Source: Oscillatoria sp. Prado101
GTDB taxonomy: Bacteria; Cyanobacteriota; Cyanobacteriia; Cyanobacteriales; Oscillatoriaceae
NCBI GenBank assembly: GCA_025454445.1
Contig: JALOOK010000064.1
Span: forward strand, 1 to 11,848
Direction of reading: 5' to 3'
Length of the DNA: 11,848 nucleotides
Shown here piece by piece: positions 1 to 6,678 of the stretch. The position numbers and the translations under genes were made by a program. The stretch's first letter is position 1; each line of letters opens with the position of its first letter. The notes under the pieces are model-generated. The model did no database searches and was not told where the DNA came from. It saw nothing but the letters and a program-made list of their open reading frames with translations.

Positions 1-46
1 CCCCCCAACCCCCTCCCCGTACACGGGGAGGGGGAGAAAGAGGTGG
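1..46. repeat. C-rich/G-rich hairpin repeat, copy 1 (cut by the window edge)
   Basis: Perfect 12-bp arms CCCCCTCCCCGT (9-20) and ACGGGGAGGGGG (23-34) are separated by 2 nt and flanked by CCCCCCAACC and GAGAAAGAGGTGGGG. The same layout recurs at 9084-9140 and, inverted, at 10580-10632, so this is a dispersed family. Its left end lies outside the window. No coding role is visible. Confidence 0.75.
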
Positions 47-362
47 GGTTTTCGAGAAGATTCACCTAAAAGCTCGAACGATGGAGCAAGGGAGTTCGAT
101 CGATGGACCTCGGAGCTCGACTGGTGGGGATGCGACTGGGCGCTCTGCAGATCCCGTCTCTAATACTGGTGCTGAATGCGCTGCCGGTGTTCAACAAATA
201 TATCAGTTTCCCTCCCTGTGGCGTTGGCGATCGCAATCGCCGCCGCTGCCGGCGGGCGGGTGTGGGGGCGTCGCGCCGGTGCCGGTGCCCTCGGTACTCC
301 GGGCGTGGCGAGGGGGAGTCAATCAGAATATGTAGCTATTCTACCAAAGGATGAGACATTTT
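47..362. other. Non-coding or decayed stretch containing GC-rich repeat copy 1
   Basis: No convincing gene is present. Open frames cross the stretch, but they come from its high GC content, overlap in all three frames, and none shows a recognisable domain. The only structure is the repeat at 164-298. The last 60 bp lead into the zinc-finger pseudogene, with a possible weak ribosome-binding sequence (AAGGATGAGA) before its ATG at 363. A toxin gene, the usual partner of such an antitoxin, could not be recognised here. Confidence 0.5.
164..298 (+). repeat. 135-bp GC-rich direct repeat, copy 1
   Basis: It aligns without gaps to 720-854, with about 10 mismatches in 135 bp. The mismatches lie in the first half, and the last 60 or so bp are identical. 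The unit starts TACTGGTGCTGAA and ends GCCCTCGGTACT, and this copy contains a GCGATCGC octamer. One frame reads LVLNALPVxNKYI before losing sense, and another reads an Ala/Gly-rich segment ending WGRRAGAGALGT, so both copies may be frameshifted remnants of one coding sequence. Its identity is unknown. Confidence 0.8.
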
Positions 363-631
363 ATGAAATTTGAAAAGTGCCCGGTTTGCGGCGGCGAGTT
401 AGTTGAGAAAGAAGTAACTATAGCGGTTTTCATCCGAGGTGAGGTACTGAGAAACCCGGTTTCTTAAAGAAACCGGGTTTCTGGCAAGAGCTGAAGTCTA
501 TCTCAATTGTGGGGAGCGCTTGTATTCTCAAAATACAGTTAGGCGATTTGCCGAGATCAGATCGAAGCTGGAGCGTGGGGGAACCGCGCTCGTTTCACCC
601 CTTGGGACAATCGTTTGAGGTGGTGGGATAG
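363..631 (+). pseudogene. YgiT/MqsA-type zinc-finger antitoxin-like gene, disrupted
   Basis: The first 18 codons (363-416) read MKFEKCPVCGGELVEKEV, the CPxCGG knuckle that opens the small YgiT-type zinc-finger proteins usually paired with a toxin. The frame then runs into a MITE-like palindrome and stops at 465. The gene resumes in a different frame at 490 as AEVYLNCGERLYSQNTVRRF, the expected second half of the family. Three lesions are visible. First, an insertion replaces the central 15 or so codons. Second, the first cysteine of the second zinc pair is Tyr (YLNCGE where CxxCGE is expected). Third, there is a frame change at the G-run 577-581, after which the family-like tail FHPLGQSFEVVG ends at a TAG at 629-631. 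The product is almost certainly not made in functional form. The family match is from memory of motif patterns. Confidence 0.8.
419..489 (-). mobile_element. MITE-like palindromic element, copy A (inside the pseudogene)
   Basis: The core at 450-482 has perfect 15-bp arms, AGAAACCCGGTTTCT and its complement, around a TAA loop. To its left, 419-449 (TATAGCGGTTTTCATCC...) is the reverse complement of the conserved right arm of copies C and D, so this copy lies in the opposite orientation. The other arm is nearly absent: only CTGGCA matches the corresponding arm of copy B before pseudogene sequence resumes. The element and a deletion together account for the loss of the middle of the zinc-finger gene. 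Confidence 0.8.
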
Positions 632-719
632 GTTGGCGCTTTCCTTCAGTTCCACCGGCAACGCTTGTGGGTGCCGGTGGGGGGGCGCTTGTGGCAGAGA
701 CGCAACTGGGCGTTCTACT

Positions 720-854
720 TACTGGTGCTGAACGCGCTGCCGGTGCTCAACAAATATATCTGTCTCCCTCGCTGTGGGGTTGGTGAGCGGGATCGCCGCC
801 GCTGCCGGCGGGCGGGTGTGGGGGCGTCGCGCCGGTGCCGGTGCCCTCGGTACT
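720..854 (+). repeat. 135-bp GC-rich direct repeat, copy 2
   Basis: Direct-repeat partner of 164-298, in the same orientation and about 93% identical without gaps. The similarity continues upstream (CGCAACTGGGCGTTCT at 701-716 compared with TGCGACTGGGCGCTCT at 131-146), but with a length difference of about 12 bp. Together the two copies bracket the zinc-finger pseudogene. No intact gene reads through it. Confidence 0.8.
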
Positions 855-1235
855 GGCCAAAGGGGTCGGCGGCGTCGCCTTCTATCTCCCCTCTCCCTAT
901 TATTCCAACTCCCCTCGTTCCATAGGGGAATTTGGCGCAGGCACCCACCGAAATACTTTCCGCAGGGCGCGTGCCCATACCTGTTGTGGTGGGGTAACGC
1001 TCCTACTGCCTGGGAATGCAAGGTCAGAGTGCCGGTCAGCGCCACCCGCGTCTCAGTCCTTTTGTTATTAAGGGGAGAAGGGGTATCCAGTCCGCACCAG
1101 GGGCAGCAAGTGCGTCACTTTCAATCCGATTTCAATTTCTAGATGATGGGCAGGGATGGAGGGCGAGATATACTTTAAACAAAAGTGTCCAGTCGTATTT
1201 TTTTAGATAATGTTCGAGCTAACTAGGAGACATAA
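855..1235. other. Gene-free stretch upstream of the FHA regulator
   Basis: No protein or RNA gene is recognised. The stretch is GC-rich up to about 1100 and then becomes AT-rich. The AT-rich part (about 1170-1235) is the likely promoter and 5' leader of the gene at 1236. A TAGATAAT-like box lies at 1204-1211, but no good -35 partner could be assigned. AGGAGA at 1225-1230 is the ribosome-binding site. Confidence 0.4.
1225..1230 (+). promoter_or_regulatory. Ribosome-binding site of the FHA/winged-helix gene
   Basis: AGGAGA lies 5 nt before the ATG at 1236. This is a good Shine-Dalgarno match and fixes the start codon. Confidence 0.75.
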
Positions 1236-1991
1236 ATGGAATCACTAGAAGTTAGCGGGCCATATCTGACCCGAACATACGAGCTAAACGAGGCTCCAAC
1301 CCCCCTCACCATAGGGCGGGAGAATTTCCAAAACTATATAGAACTGCCCGATCCCCAAAAAAATGTTTCCCGCCGGCACTGCGTGCTTGAGAAAGATGCG
1401 CACGGTTACTGGTGGGTGCTGGACAATTCAAGTGCCAATGGCACCTACCACCTGCGGGGTCCAACCAAGATCGATGTGCAACAGACACCTGAAAAGGCAG
1501 TACGCCTGTTCGATGGAGATGTGATTCTTATCCTTAGCGAACTGTCGATAGAAGGAACACCTATTCCCTGGAGGTTAACATTTAAGGATTCCGGGGAGGC
1601 GACTAACAAACTCCCATTTGGGAAATCCGGGGATACGACTGACCCCCCTCCAACGACCCAACTCGCCTACTTGGAGTATAGCATCAGTCAAAACATGCTT
1701 TATGAAGTGACTGGCCAGAATCGGCGAGATATTCAGCTAAGCCCGAAAGAGCGCCAGATGGTTCACTACATGGCGGAGCGGAATCAGGCGAACGGCGGTT
1801 CGGCGGTGCTGTGTAATTATAAAGAGTTAATTGGCGCGATTTGGGATAGCCCATTTGGCCATATGAACGATGAGGTCAACCACTTGGTGTTCAGACTGCG
1901 CCACAAAATCGAGCCGGAACCTGGAGAGCCAAGGTTTGTCAAGACCGTACCGGGAAAGGGCTACCTTTTGGACATCCGGGTTCTCCCATAG
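1236..1991 (+). CDS. FHA domain protein with a C-terminal OmpR/PhoB-type winged helix
   Basis: A 251-residue soluble protein. Residues about 22-105 form an FHA (phospho-threonine peptide binding) domain. The signature residues are present: G27-R28, S45-R-R-H48 and N68-G69-T70. After a Pro/Asp/Thr-rich linker (about 118-143), residues about 145-248 look like an OmpR/PhoB-type winged-helix DNA-binding domain, with LSPKERQMVHYM at the start, a recognition helix near DEVNHLVFRLRHKI, and the characteristic VPGKGYLL wing. There is no receiver domain, so the usual aspartate-phosphorylation switch is absent. The likely role, by inference, is a transcription factor that reads Ser/Thr phosphorylation. 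The Ser/Thr kinase gene lies downstream on the same strand, 551 bp away. A good Shine-Dalgarno sequence supports the start. Confidence is high for both domains and low for targets. Confidence 0.9.
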   Translation: MESLEVSGPYLTRTYELNEAPTPLTIGRENFQNYIELPDPQKNVSRRHCVLEKDAHGYWWVLDNSSANGTYHLRGPTKIDVQQTPEKAVRLFDGDVILILSELSIEGTPIPWRLTFKDSGEATNKLPFGKSGDTTDPPPTTQLAYLEYSISQNMLYEVTGQNRRDIQLSPKERQMVHYMAERNQANGGSAVLCNYKELIGAIWDSPFGHMNDEVNHLVFRLRHKIEPEPGEPRFVKTVPGKGYLLDIRVLP

Positions 1992-2542
1992 TTACCCACG
2001 AAGACTGGCTCCTGTTTGAGGCAATTTTGAGAGGGCGCATCCCGATGCCTGCAAATTGCTCGCAGGAGCGAGACTTTGGCCATACAGACAAATGCCGTCT
2101 TCACCCCTTCCAACAGCGAGTACGGCTTTGGTGGAGCAACCTTTTAGAGTATGAATACAAAGGCGCGGGGCCACTAAGAAAGGGCCATTTAGAAATGGCC
2201 TCGCACGGAAGCGGGGGCGGAAAACTTGTCGCAAGCCCCCGCCTTGACTGATCGTGCTTGCGCTAGTAAACTTGGAACTAAATCACTCACAGCTAAAGTT
2301 GACTGATTGTGCAACAAGCGCAGGCTAGCCAATTTATTGGGGAACGCTGTCGCCGGCTCAAGCTTAACCGAGAAGAGTGGGCCGCCCCCGCCGGGGGATG
2401 TGGCCACAGTCAATGGCTGGAAAACAGGACATCATACCTCTTTGCAGTTGGCCAGGAAGTGGGTGGACTGCTGCGGCCAAGGGCGATGGGGTGCTGTGGA
2501 TCTATAGGCCAAACAGTTTCAACAGGATGTGGAGGGCACGTT
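1992..2542. other. 551-bp leader between the FHA gene and the kinase gene
   Basis: No convincing gene is seen. Two hairpins are present: GGCCATTT (2183-2190) with AAATGGCC (2193-2200), and GCGGGGGC (2211-2218) with GCCCCCGC (2235-2242). Neither is followed by a T-run. Two copies of TTGACTGATYGTGC lie at 2244-2257 and 2299-2312, 55 bp apart. A short open frame at 2045-2251 (68 residues) has no family features. The kinase frame is open upstream to a GTG at 2309, but that part lacks kinase features and a good ribosome-binding site. The region probably contains the kinase promoter and a long 5' leader. Confidence 0.5.
2531..2536 (+). promoter_or_regulatory. Ribosome-binding site that decides the kinase start
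   Basis: GGAGGG lies 6 nt before the ATG at 2543. No comparable sequence precedes the upstream in-frame GTG at 2309, so 2543 is preferred. Confidence 0.7.
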
Positions 2543-3907
2543 ATGACGGACGAGCAGAGCGCCGGTGGCAATGGCCAAGAGTCAAATGACGGGACAAACC
2601 CACTCTCACCGACAAAGGTGGGGGGGATGTTAGAGCAAGAGCCAAACCAGGGTGGCAATACAGGTGAATGGCGTCCAGGCGACAAATTGAATAGTGAGTA
2701 CATAATTGAGCAAAAGCTAGGTAGTGGTGGCTTTGGCATAACCTATCTAGCCACAAACAGCCAAGGCGCTCAGGTAGTTATCAAAACAATCAAAAAAGAG
2801 TTGCAGCTCAATCCAGAGTTTAACTTTGAAAAATTTAAGGCTGATCTTCCTAATGAGGCGCTGCGGCTGGGCAAATGCCAAAATGCTCATATTGTGAAGG
2901 TTTACCCGGACATATTCTATGATAAAGAAATGCCGTGCATAGTGATGGAATATATTCGGGGTAAAGGATTAAATAAATGGGTGAGGGAACGCGATGATTT
3001 CCTGCCAGAAGAAGAAGCTATAAAATATATCAAGCAGATAGGTGATGCACTAATCTGTGCTCACAGTCAGAAACCCGCAATACTGCATCGGGATGTCAAA
3101 CCGACAAACATTATAATCAGCGAAGATGGAGATAAGGCTGTATTAATTGATTTTGGTATTGCTCGCGAGCTTAATCCTGACGTGCAATTCTCGACTATAC
3201 TGGCTACACCACATTATGCACCAGTTGAGCAGTATTATCAGAAGCCGCCACAAGGTACTTATACAGATGTATATGCCTTGGCTGCTACTCTATACTTTAT
3301 GTTAACTAAACATGCTCCTGAAGATGCTGGGAACAGGGGTTCCCAGGTGCTGAATCAGGAACCAGACACATTAACACCTCCGAAGCAAATCAATCCCAAC
3401 ATCAGCGATACGGTCAACAAAGCTATTTTGCTAGGGATGAGCATATCCGCAAAGGAGCGACCGCAGACGATCCAAGATTTTTTAAATTTGCTTCAATCGG
3501 CTGACACCACTGATAAAAGTTCCACAGCCAAGGGCAATCAGCTATTGATTAAGACAGCTTTAATGGGGGCGGGGTTCTGGTTGTTAGCAGTTGCCCTTCT
3601 CAAAGGAAGTGCAGATCCCAGTTTTTCTGGATTTATCCTGCTTGCCGGTGTTTCATGTTTAGTCCTGGCCCAAATTAAAAATCGCCTCACACTGGAACTA
3701 AAAATTTATCAGTGCCTTTCTGTCGTTCTTTCGACTTTGATAGCTTTCAGTTACATTTGGCTGCAAAAAGGCTCTGGAATAACCCTAACCGTTATCGCAG
3801 AGTTGTCATTTCAGGAGGTTGGATTTTTCGCTTTACTGGTTGCTGTTTTGGCATCTGTTTTGATATTTGTTGGTCAAATCATTAGTAACCAAGTAGATGA
3901 TTGGTAA
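2543..3907 (+). CDS. Membrane-associated Ser/Thr protein kinase with C-terminal four-helix domain
   Basis: With the ATG at 2543 the protein has 454 residues. Residues 1-45 are a polar Gly/Asn/Glu-rich tail. The Hanks-type kinase domain spans about 50-318, with the Gly-rich loop LGSGGFGITYLA (59-70), Lys81 (VVIK), a candidate helix-C Glu105, the catalytic loop HRDVKPTN (182-189), DFG (203-205), an ATPHYAPVEQY activation segment, and TDVYALAATLY in subdomain IX. All catalytic residues are present, so an active kinase is expected. Residues 334-354, 361-378, 387-408 and 424-447 are four hydrophobic segments, so the kinase domain is probably anchored from its C-terminus and faces the cytoplasm. 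No PASTA, WD40 or other usual sensor domain is present. The gene follows the FHA gene on the same strand and converges on the SUMF1-type gene. Phospho-signalling to the FHA protein is inferred. Confidence 0.92.
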   Translation: MTDEQSAGGNGQESNDGTNPLSPTKVGGMLEQEPNQGGNTGEWRPGDKLNSEYIIEQKLGSGGFGITYLATNSQGAQVVIKTIKKELQLNPEFNFEKFKADLPNEALRLGKCQNAHIVKVYPDIFYDKEMPCIVMEYIRGKGLNKWVRERDDFLPEEEAIKYIKQIGDALICAHSQKPAILHRDVKPTNIIISEDGDKAVLIDFGIARELNPDVQFSTILATPHYAPVEQYYQKPPQGTYTDVYALAATLYFMLTKHAPEDAGNRGSQVLNQEPDTLTPPKQINPNISDTVNKAILLGMSISAKERPQTIQDFLNLLQSADTTDKSSTAKGNQLLIKTALMGAGFWLLAVALLKGSADPSFSGFILLAGVSCLVLAQIKNRLTLELKIYQCLSVVLSTLIAFSYIWLQKGSGITLTVIAELSFQEVGFFALLVAVLASVLIFVGQIISNQVDDW

Positions 3908-4000
3908 TCGGCAATAGGGGCCATTAGTTTTCAATGCCAGAATTTGAACTGTACAACCGTGCCCTCAAGAATCATCTCTAAAAAAATGCCAAAAAAATAC

Positions 4001-4026
4001 AAAAAGGCAGGGGCACCAGCCCCTAC
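4001..4026 (-). terminator. Rho-independent terminator of the SUMF1-type gene
   Basis: Read on the minus strand, an AGGGGC stem with GCCCCT and a TGGT loop (4009-4024) is followed by TGCCTTTTTGTATTTTTTT. It begins 20 bp after the stop codon of the minus-strand gene. On the plus strand no T-run follows, so it does not look like a terminator for the kinase. Confidence 0.65.
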
Positions 4027-4043
4027 GCTACAGTAAAATGCAG

Positions 4044-5081
4044 TCAGGCTTTTTGCTGGTCAAAATATATCCAGACAACCCGAAACCCAATACTGTTACT
4101 CTTCAGGTTGTGCCATCTTTTATCACGACTTGAGCTGCGGCAACTTCTTGGAAAGCTGTGCCACGCACCCCCACGCACCACACGCAATTGAGAAGATACA
4201 GGATCGCGACTTTCCCAAACGCTGCCATCTGTTGGCGCACCATTATAATTGTCGTGCCAATGGTCAGCACACCATTCCCAGACATTGCCGTGCATGTGTT
4301 CTAGCCCAAAGTTGTTTGGAGCCGCAAATAGCTTCACTTCTGTGGTTTTTCCGTTATATTTTGTTTTATCTATTCGGCCAGAACCGTAACTATAATGAGT
4401 GTCATAATTGGCAACATCGGGAGCTATTGTCTCGCCAAAATAAAAGGGTGTGGTAGGAACAGCACCAGCACGACAGGCATACTCCCACTGGGCCTCACTC
4501 GGCAGCCGGTATTCCCCGCCATATTTACTGCCAAATTTTTCAGTTAATCTGGCGCAGAATTCTACAGCTTCGTCCCAGGATACCGTTTCTACTGGCAGAT
4601 ACCCCGGTGATGAGTCACTGGTAAAAGTGGAGGGCTTAGGATTAAGATGTCGCTTGACTTTAGGGAACTTTGCTACCCGCTCCCATTGCTCCTGGGTAAC
4701 AGGTAACCTACTCATGTAGAACGGTTTTACAGTTACAGGGTGTTCGGGCGCTTCAGATGGTTCACCTTTCTTTGAACCCATCGGAAACGATCCTTCAGGA
4801 ATCGAGAACATCTCCAGCTTGACATTGCCCAGTTCTTCCTCAAAAGTATCAGCCTTCTTTTTTTCGGAAGGCACAGGACGGTTTGTCTTGTTTACTGTAA
4901 GAGGAGTAAACTCTTTTTTTACCGTCTCTCTCTTCTGAGGTTTGGTAGGTACTGGGGGGTTGATTTTCAACGGCCCGCGTGATAATATCGCTGGGAGCAA
5001 GATAATTACGGCCAATCCAATCAAGGCTAGAGATACGATTGTCCACTTTAGCAGCTTCTTCAGGAACTCTCGGCGCAACAT
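4044..5081 (-). CDS. Membrane-anchored SUMF1/FGE-fold (formylglycine-generating enzyme-like) protein
   Basis: A 345-residue protein with an N-terminal anchor: basic MLRREFLKKLLKW, then a hydrophobic helix (about 14-33), then a Pro/Lys/Thr-rich linker (about 36-85). The rest should lie in the periplasm. Residues about 86-340 show the SUMF1/FGE-sulfatase fold: FxMG near 99-102, PVTQEQWERV, VETVSWDEAVEFCARL, EYRLPSEAQWEYACRAG (190-206), NNFGLEHMHGNVWEWCAD (256-273), VVRGGAW (301-307) and GFRVVW (332-337). At the catalytic segment of true formylglycine-generating enzymes two cysteines are expected after GG. Here the first position is Ser309 and only Cys314 remains, so classical sulfatase activation is unlikely. 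The fold may serve as a binding or structural domain, as in many bacterial paralogues. The start is required by the anchor helix. No clear ribosome-binding site is seen. Confidence 0.88.
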   Translation of the reverse strand: MLRREFLKKLLKWTIVSLALIGLAVIILLPAILSRGPLKINPPVPTKPQKRETVKKEFTPLTVNKTNRPVPSEKKKADTFEEELGNVKLEMFSIPEGSFPMGSKKGEPSEAPEHPVTVKPFYMSRLPVTQEQWERVAKFPKVKRHLNPKPSTFTSDSSPGYLPVETVSWDEAVEFCARLTEKFGSKYGGEYRLPSEAQWEYACRAGAVPTTPFYFGETIAPDVANYDTHYSYGSGRIDKTKYNGKTTEVKLFAAPNNFGLEHMHGNVWEWCADHWHDNYNGAPTDGSVWESRDPVSSQLRVVRGGAWHSFPRSCRSSSRDKRWHNLKSNSIGFRVVWIYFDQQKA

Positions 5082-5086
5082 TGCTT

Positions 5087-6301
5087 ATGTCCAAAATTTC
5101 TCAGTTACTCCGTCGGCTCCACCCCCCAAAGATACGGCTACTAGGTGTAGTAGCTGTAGTAGCTGTAGTAGCCGTTTGTGCAGCAGGGTGGCAGTTTGTA
5201 AACACATTACCACAGAAACAAAGCTTTAGCGCCGCTAAAGATTGCCGGACTGTGGCCATCCTCCTGCCTGAAACAGGCCCAGCGCAGCGGTGGGAAGGAA
5301 CTGATCGGCCCGAGTTAGAGCGGCAAATTGCCGAAAAGCTCGCCCCAATGCTTGAGGCTAAGGGGTCAGAACTGACTCTCCTGTACTTTAACGCCAACGG
5401 GAATGGCCAAACGCAAGAACAACAGGCGGAACTCGCACTACAGAAGAATGCTTGCATTCTGATTGTGGGTGCGGCTAGTGATAATGGTTCAAGAATTGTC
5501 CAGAAAGCTAAGTCAAAGCAGGTGCCTGTGATAGCATACGATCGCATGATTCAAGATGACGATTTGGCTTACTACATATCTTTTGATAGCCAGGGGGTAG
5601 GCAGAATGCAAGGGGATTATATTGTCGAGAAACTGCGCCATGAACAAACTTGGGAAAGACCTGTTAAGTTCATCGTAATTAATGGGGATGAAAAGGACAA
5701 CAACACTGAGAAATTAAGAGCGGGCTTAAGTGAAAAGTTAGATTTTTATATCAATCAAGGCCAAATCAAGCAAGTCGGAGGAGACAAGTATATTCCTGGT
5801 TGGAATGGTGAGCAGGCTGCCAAGGATGTGCAAGAACTTTTGAACCGCTACCCCGATATCAAAATAGTCTGGGTGGCCAACGATCGCATGGCGTCTGAAA
5901 TAATCAAGGTCAACCGGCAGAAAATTCAAATGGAAGAGATCCTTATAACGGGACAAGATGGAACTATCAACAGTCTCACAAACATCGAAAAAAAATTGCA
6001 GGGAATGACTGTCTGTAAGGATAGTAAAGACACTGCTGAGCGAACTGCGAAGCTTGTCGAAGCTTTGTTTGAGGGAGTCGCTCCCTCTTCCCGGGACATA
6101 CTTAATGACAAAACTCTAGCAATAAAACGAGAAATACCCTCGTATATATCACGGGAAGTGTTTGAGGTCACTCAGAACAACTTTCAGGACAAGGTTAACC
6201 GCACTAGCGATGGCAGCATAGCATTAGAGGGCACTTGTAAAGGTAAGAGTAAAAATGTAGGGGGAGCTAGTCCAGAGAGTACCAATCCAGAGGAAAAATA
6301 G
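5087..6301 (+). CDS. Membrane-anchored XylF-like periplasmic sugar-binding protein
   Basis: 404 residues from the ATG at 5087. A basic N-terminus is followed by a hydrophobic helix at about 18-36, which contains three VVA repeats. The cysteine at its end sits in VVAVC, a poor lipobox (Val instead of Gly/Ala/Ser at -1), so an uncleaved anchor is more likely than a lipoprotein. Residues about 54-370 follow the type I periplasmic-binding fold of D-xylose-binding protein XylF: VPVIAYDRMI (147-155), YYISFDSQGVGRMQGDY (162-178), INGDEKDNNTEKLRAG (198-213), VWVANDRMASE (261-271), LITGQDGTINSL (286-297) and GMTVCKD (306-312). The tail from about 371 is polar. No ABC ATPase or permease is nearby, so a sensory or scavenging role is plausible but inferred. 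Its sugar specificity cannot be read from the sequence. An upstream in-frame TTG at 5039 lies antisense to the neighbouring gene and adds no recognisable sequence. Confidence 0.88.
   Translation: MSKISQLLRRLHPPKIRLLGVVAVVAVVAVCAAGWQFVNTLPQKQSFSAAKDCRTVAILLPETGPAQRWEGTDRPELERQIAEKLAPMLEAKGSELTLLYFNANGNGQTQEQQAELALQKNACILIVGAASDNGSRIVQKAKSKQVPVIAYDRMIQDDDLAYYISFDSQGVGRMQGDYIVEKLRHEQTWERPVKFIVINGDEKDNNTEKLRAGLSEKLDFYINQGQIKQVGGDKYIPGWNGEQAAKDVQELLNRYPDIKIVWVANDRMASEIIKVNRQKIQMEEILITGQDGTINSLTNIEKKLQGMTVCKDSKDTAERTAKLVEALFEGVAPSSRDILNDKTLAIKREIPSYISREVFEVTQNNFQDKVNRTSDGSIALEGTCKGKSKNVGGASPESTNPEEK
5147..5173 (+). repeat. Three tandem 9-bp units inside the XylF-like anchor helix
   Basis: GTAGTAGCT, GTAGTAGCT and GTAGTAGCC encode VVA-VVA-VVA within the transmembrane segment. 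Because the unit is a multiple of three, gain or loss of a unit would change helix length without breaking the frame. Confidence 0.85.
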
Positions 6302-6373
6302 CTCTGCCGTCAATAGTCGCTTTCATAGCAATTACAGCGACTTATAGCACTAGCCACTTAGGGCACGGACGTA

Positions 6374-6394
6374 GGACAGGCGTCTCGCCTGTCC
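6374..6394. repeat. Perfect hairpin GGACAGGCG/CGCCTGTCC
   Basis: Nine-base arms surround a TCT loop. A degenerate relative (GGACCGGCG-TCC-CGCCTGCC) lies near 9192-9211, so this is probably a dispersed cyanobacterial hairpin repeat. It lies 73 bp after the XylF-like gene and could reduce read-through, but no T-run follows. Confidence 0.6.
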
Positions 6395-6678
6395 CTGTAC
6401 CTACTAGCAAGTGAGATGCCCTGTCCTAAACTGACTGTCTATTGCTAGATTAAAGCAATTGACAGCAGAGCTTTACAGCTTTTTTATGTTCGCCACGAAG
6501 AGCATTTTCAATCAACCGGCAACCTATTTTAGATAATTCCTACCCAGAAATATGGGTGATACTGCATAACCGGCAACATTGGCCATTGGGAGCAGTCAAA
6601 GCGGGGCTGCATCAATCCGCCTAGCGGTCTATCATCTCTGAGTCCGCGCCGGTTGTGCCAAAAGAGTGCGACCTACTT

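Noticed and set aside
81..373. Open frames of 65-84 residues across GC-rich repeat copy 1
   Set aside because: Three overlapping frames are open because stops are rare in this GC-rich DNA. None has a ribosome-binding site or a recognisable domain, and the parallel frames at 665-1142 behave the same way.
715..1045. Minus-strand frames of 87-108 residues over repeat copy 2
   Set aside because: They are Arg/Pro/Ala-rich low-complexity translations of GC-rich DNA and look like shadows.
2045..2251. Possible 68-residue gene after the FHA gene
   Set aside because: It has some SD-like sequence upstream, but its composition is odd, it has no family features, and it spans two hairpins. Left within the leader description.
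2309..2542. N-terminal extension of the kinase from a GTG start
   Set aside because: The extra 78 residues show no kinase or membrane feature. A good Shine-Dalgarno sequence before the ATG at 2543 supports the shorter protein. A helix-turn-helix-like stretch (IGERCRRLKLNREEWA) was considered but is too weak.
5039..5086. Upstream TTG start for the XylF-like protein
   Set aside because: The added 16 residues are antisense to the SUMF1-type N-terminus and do not improve the signal-anchor.
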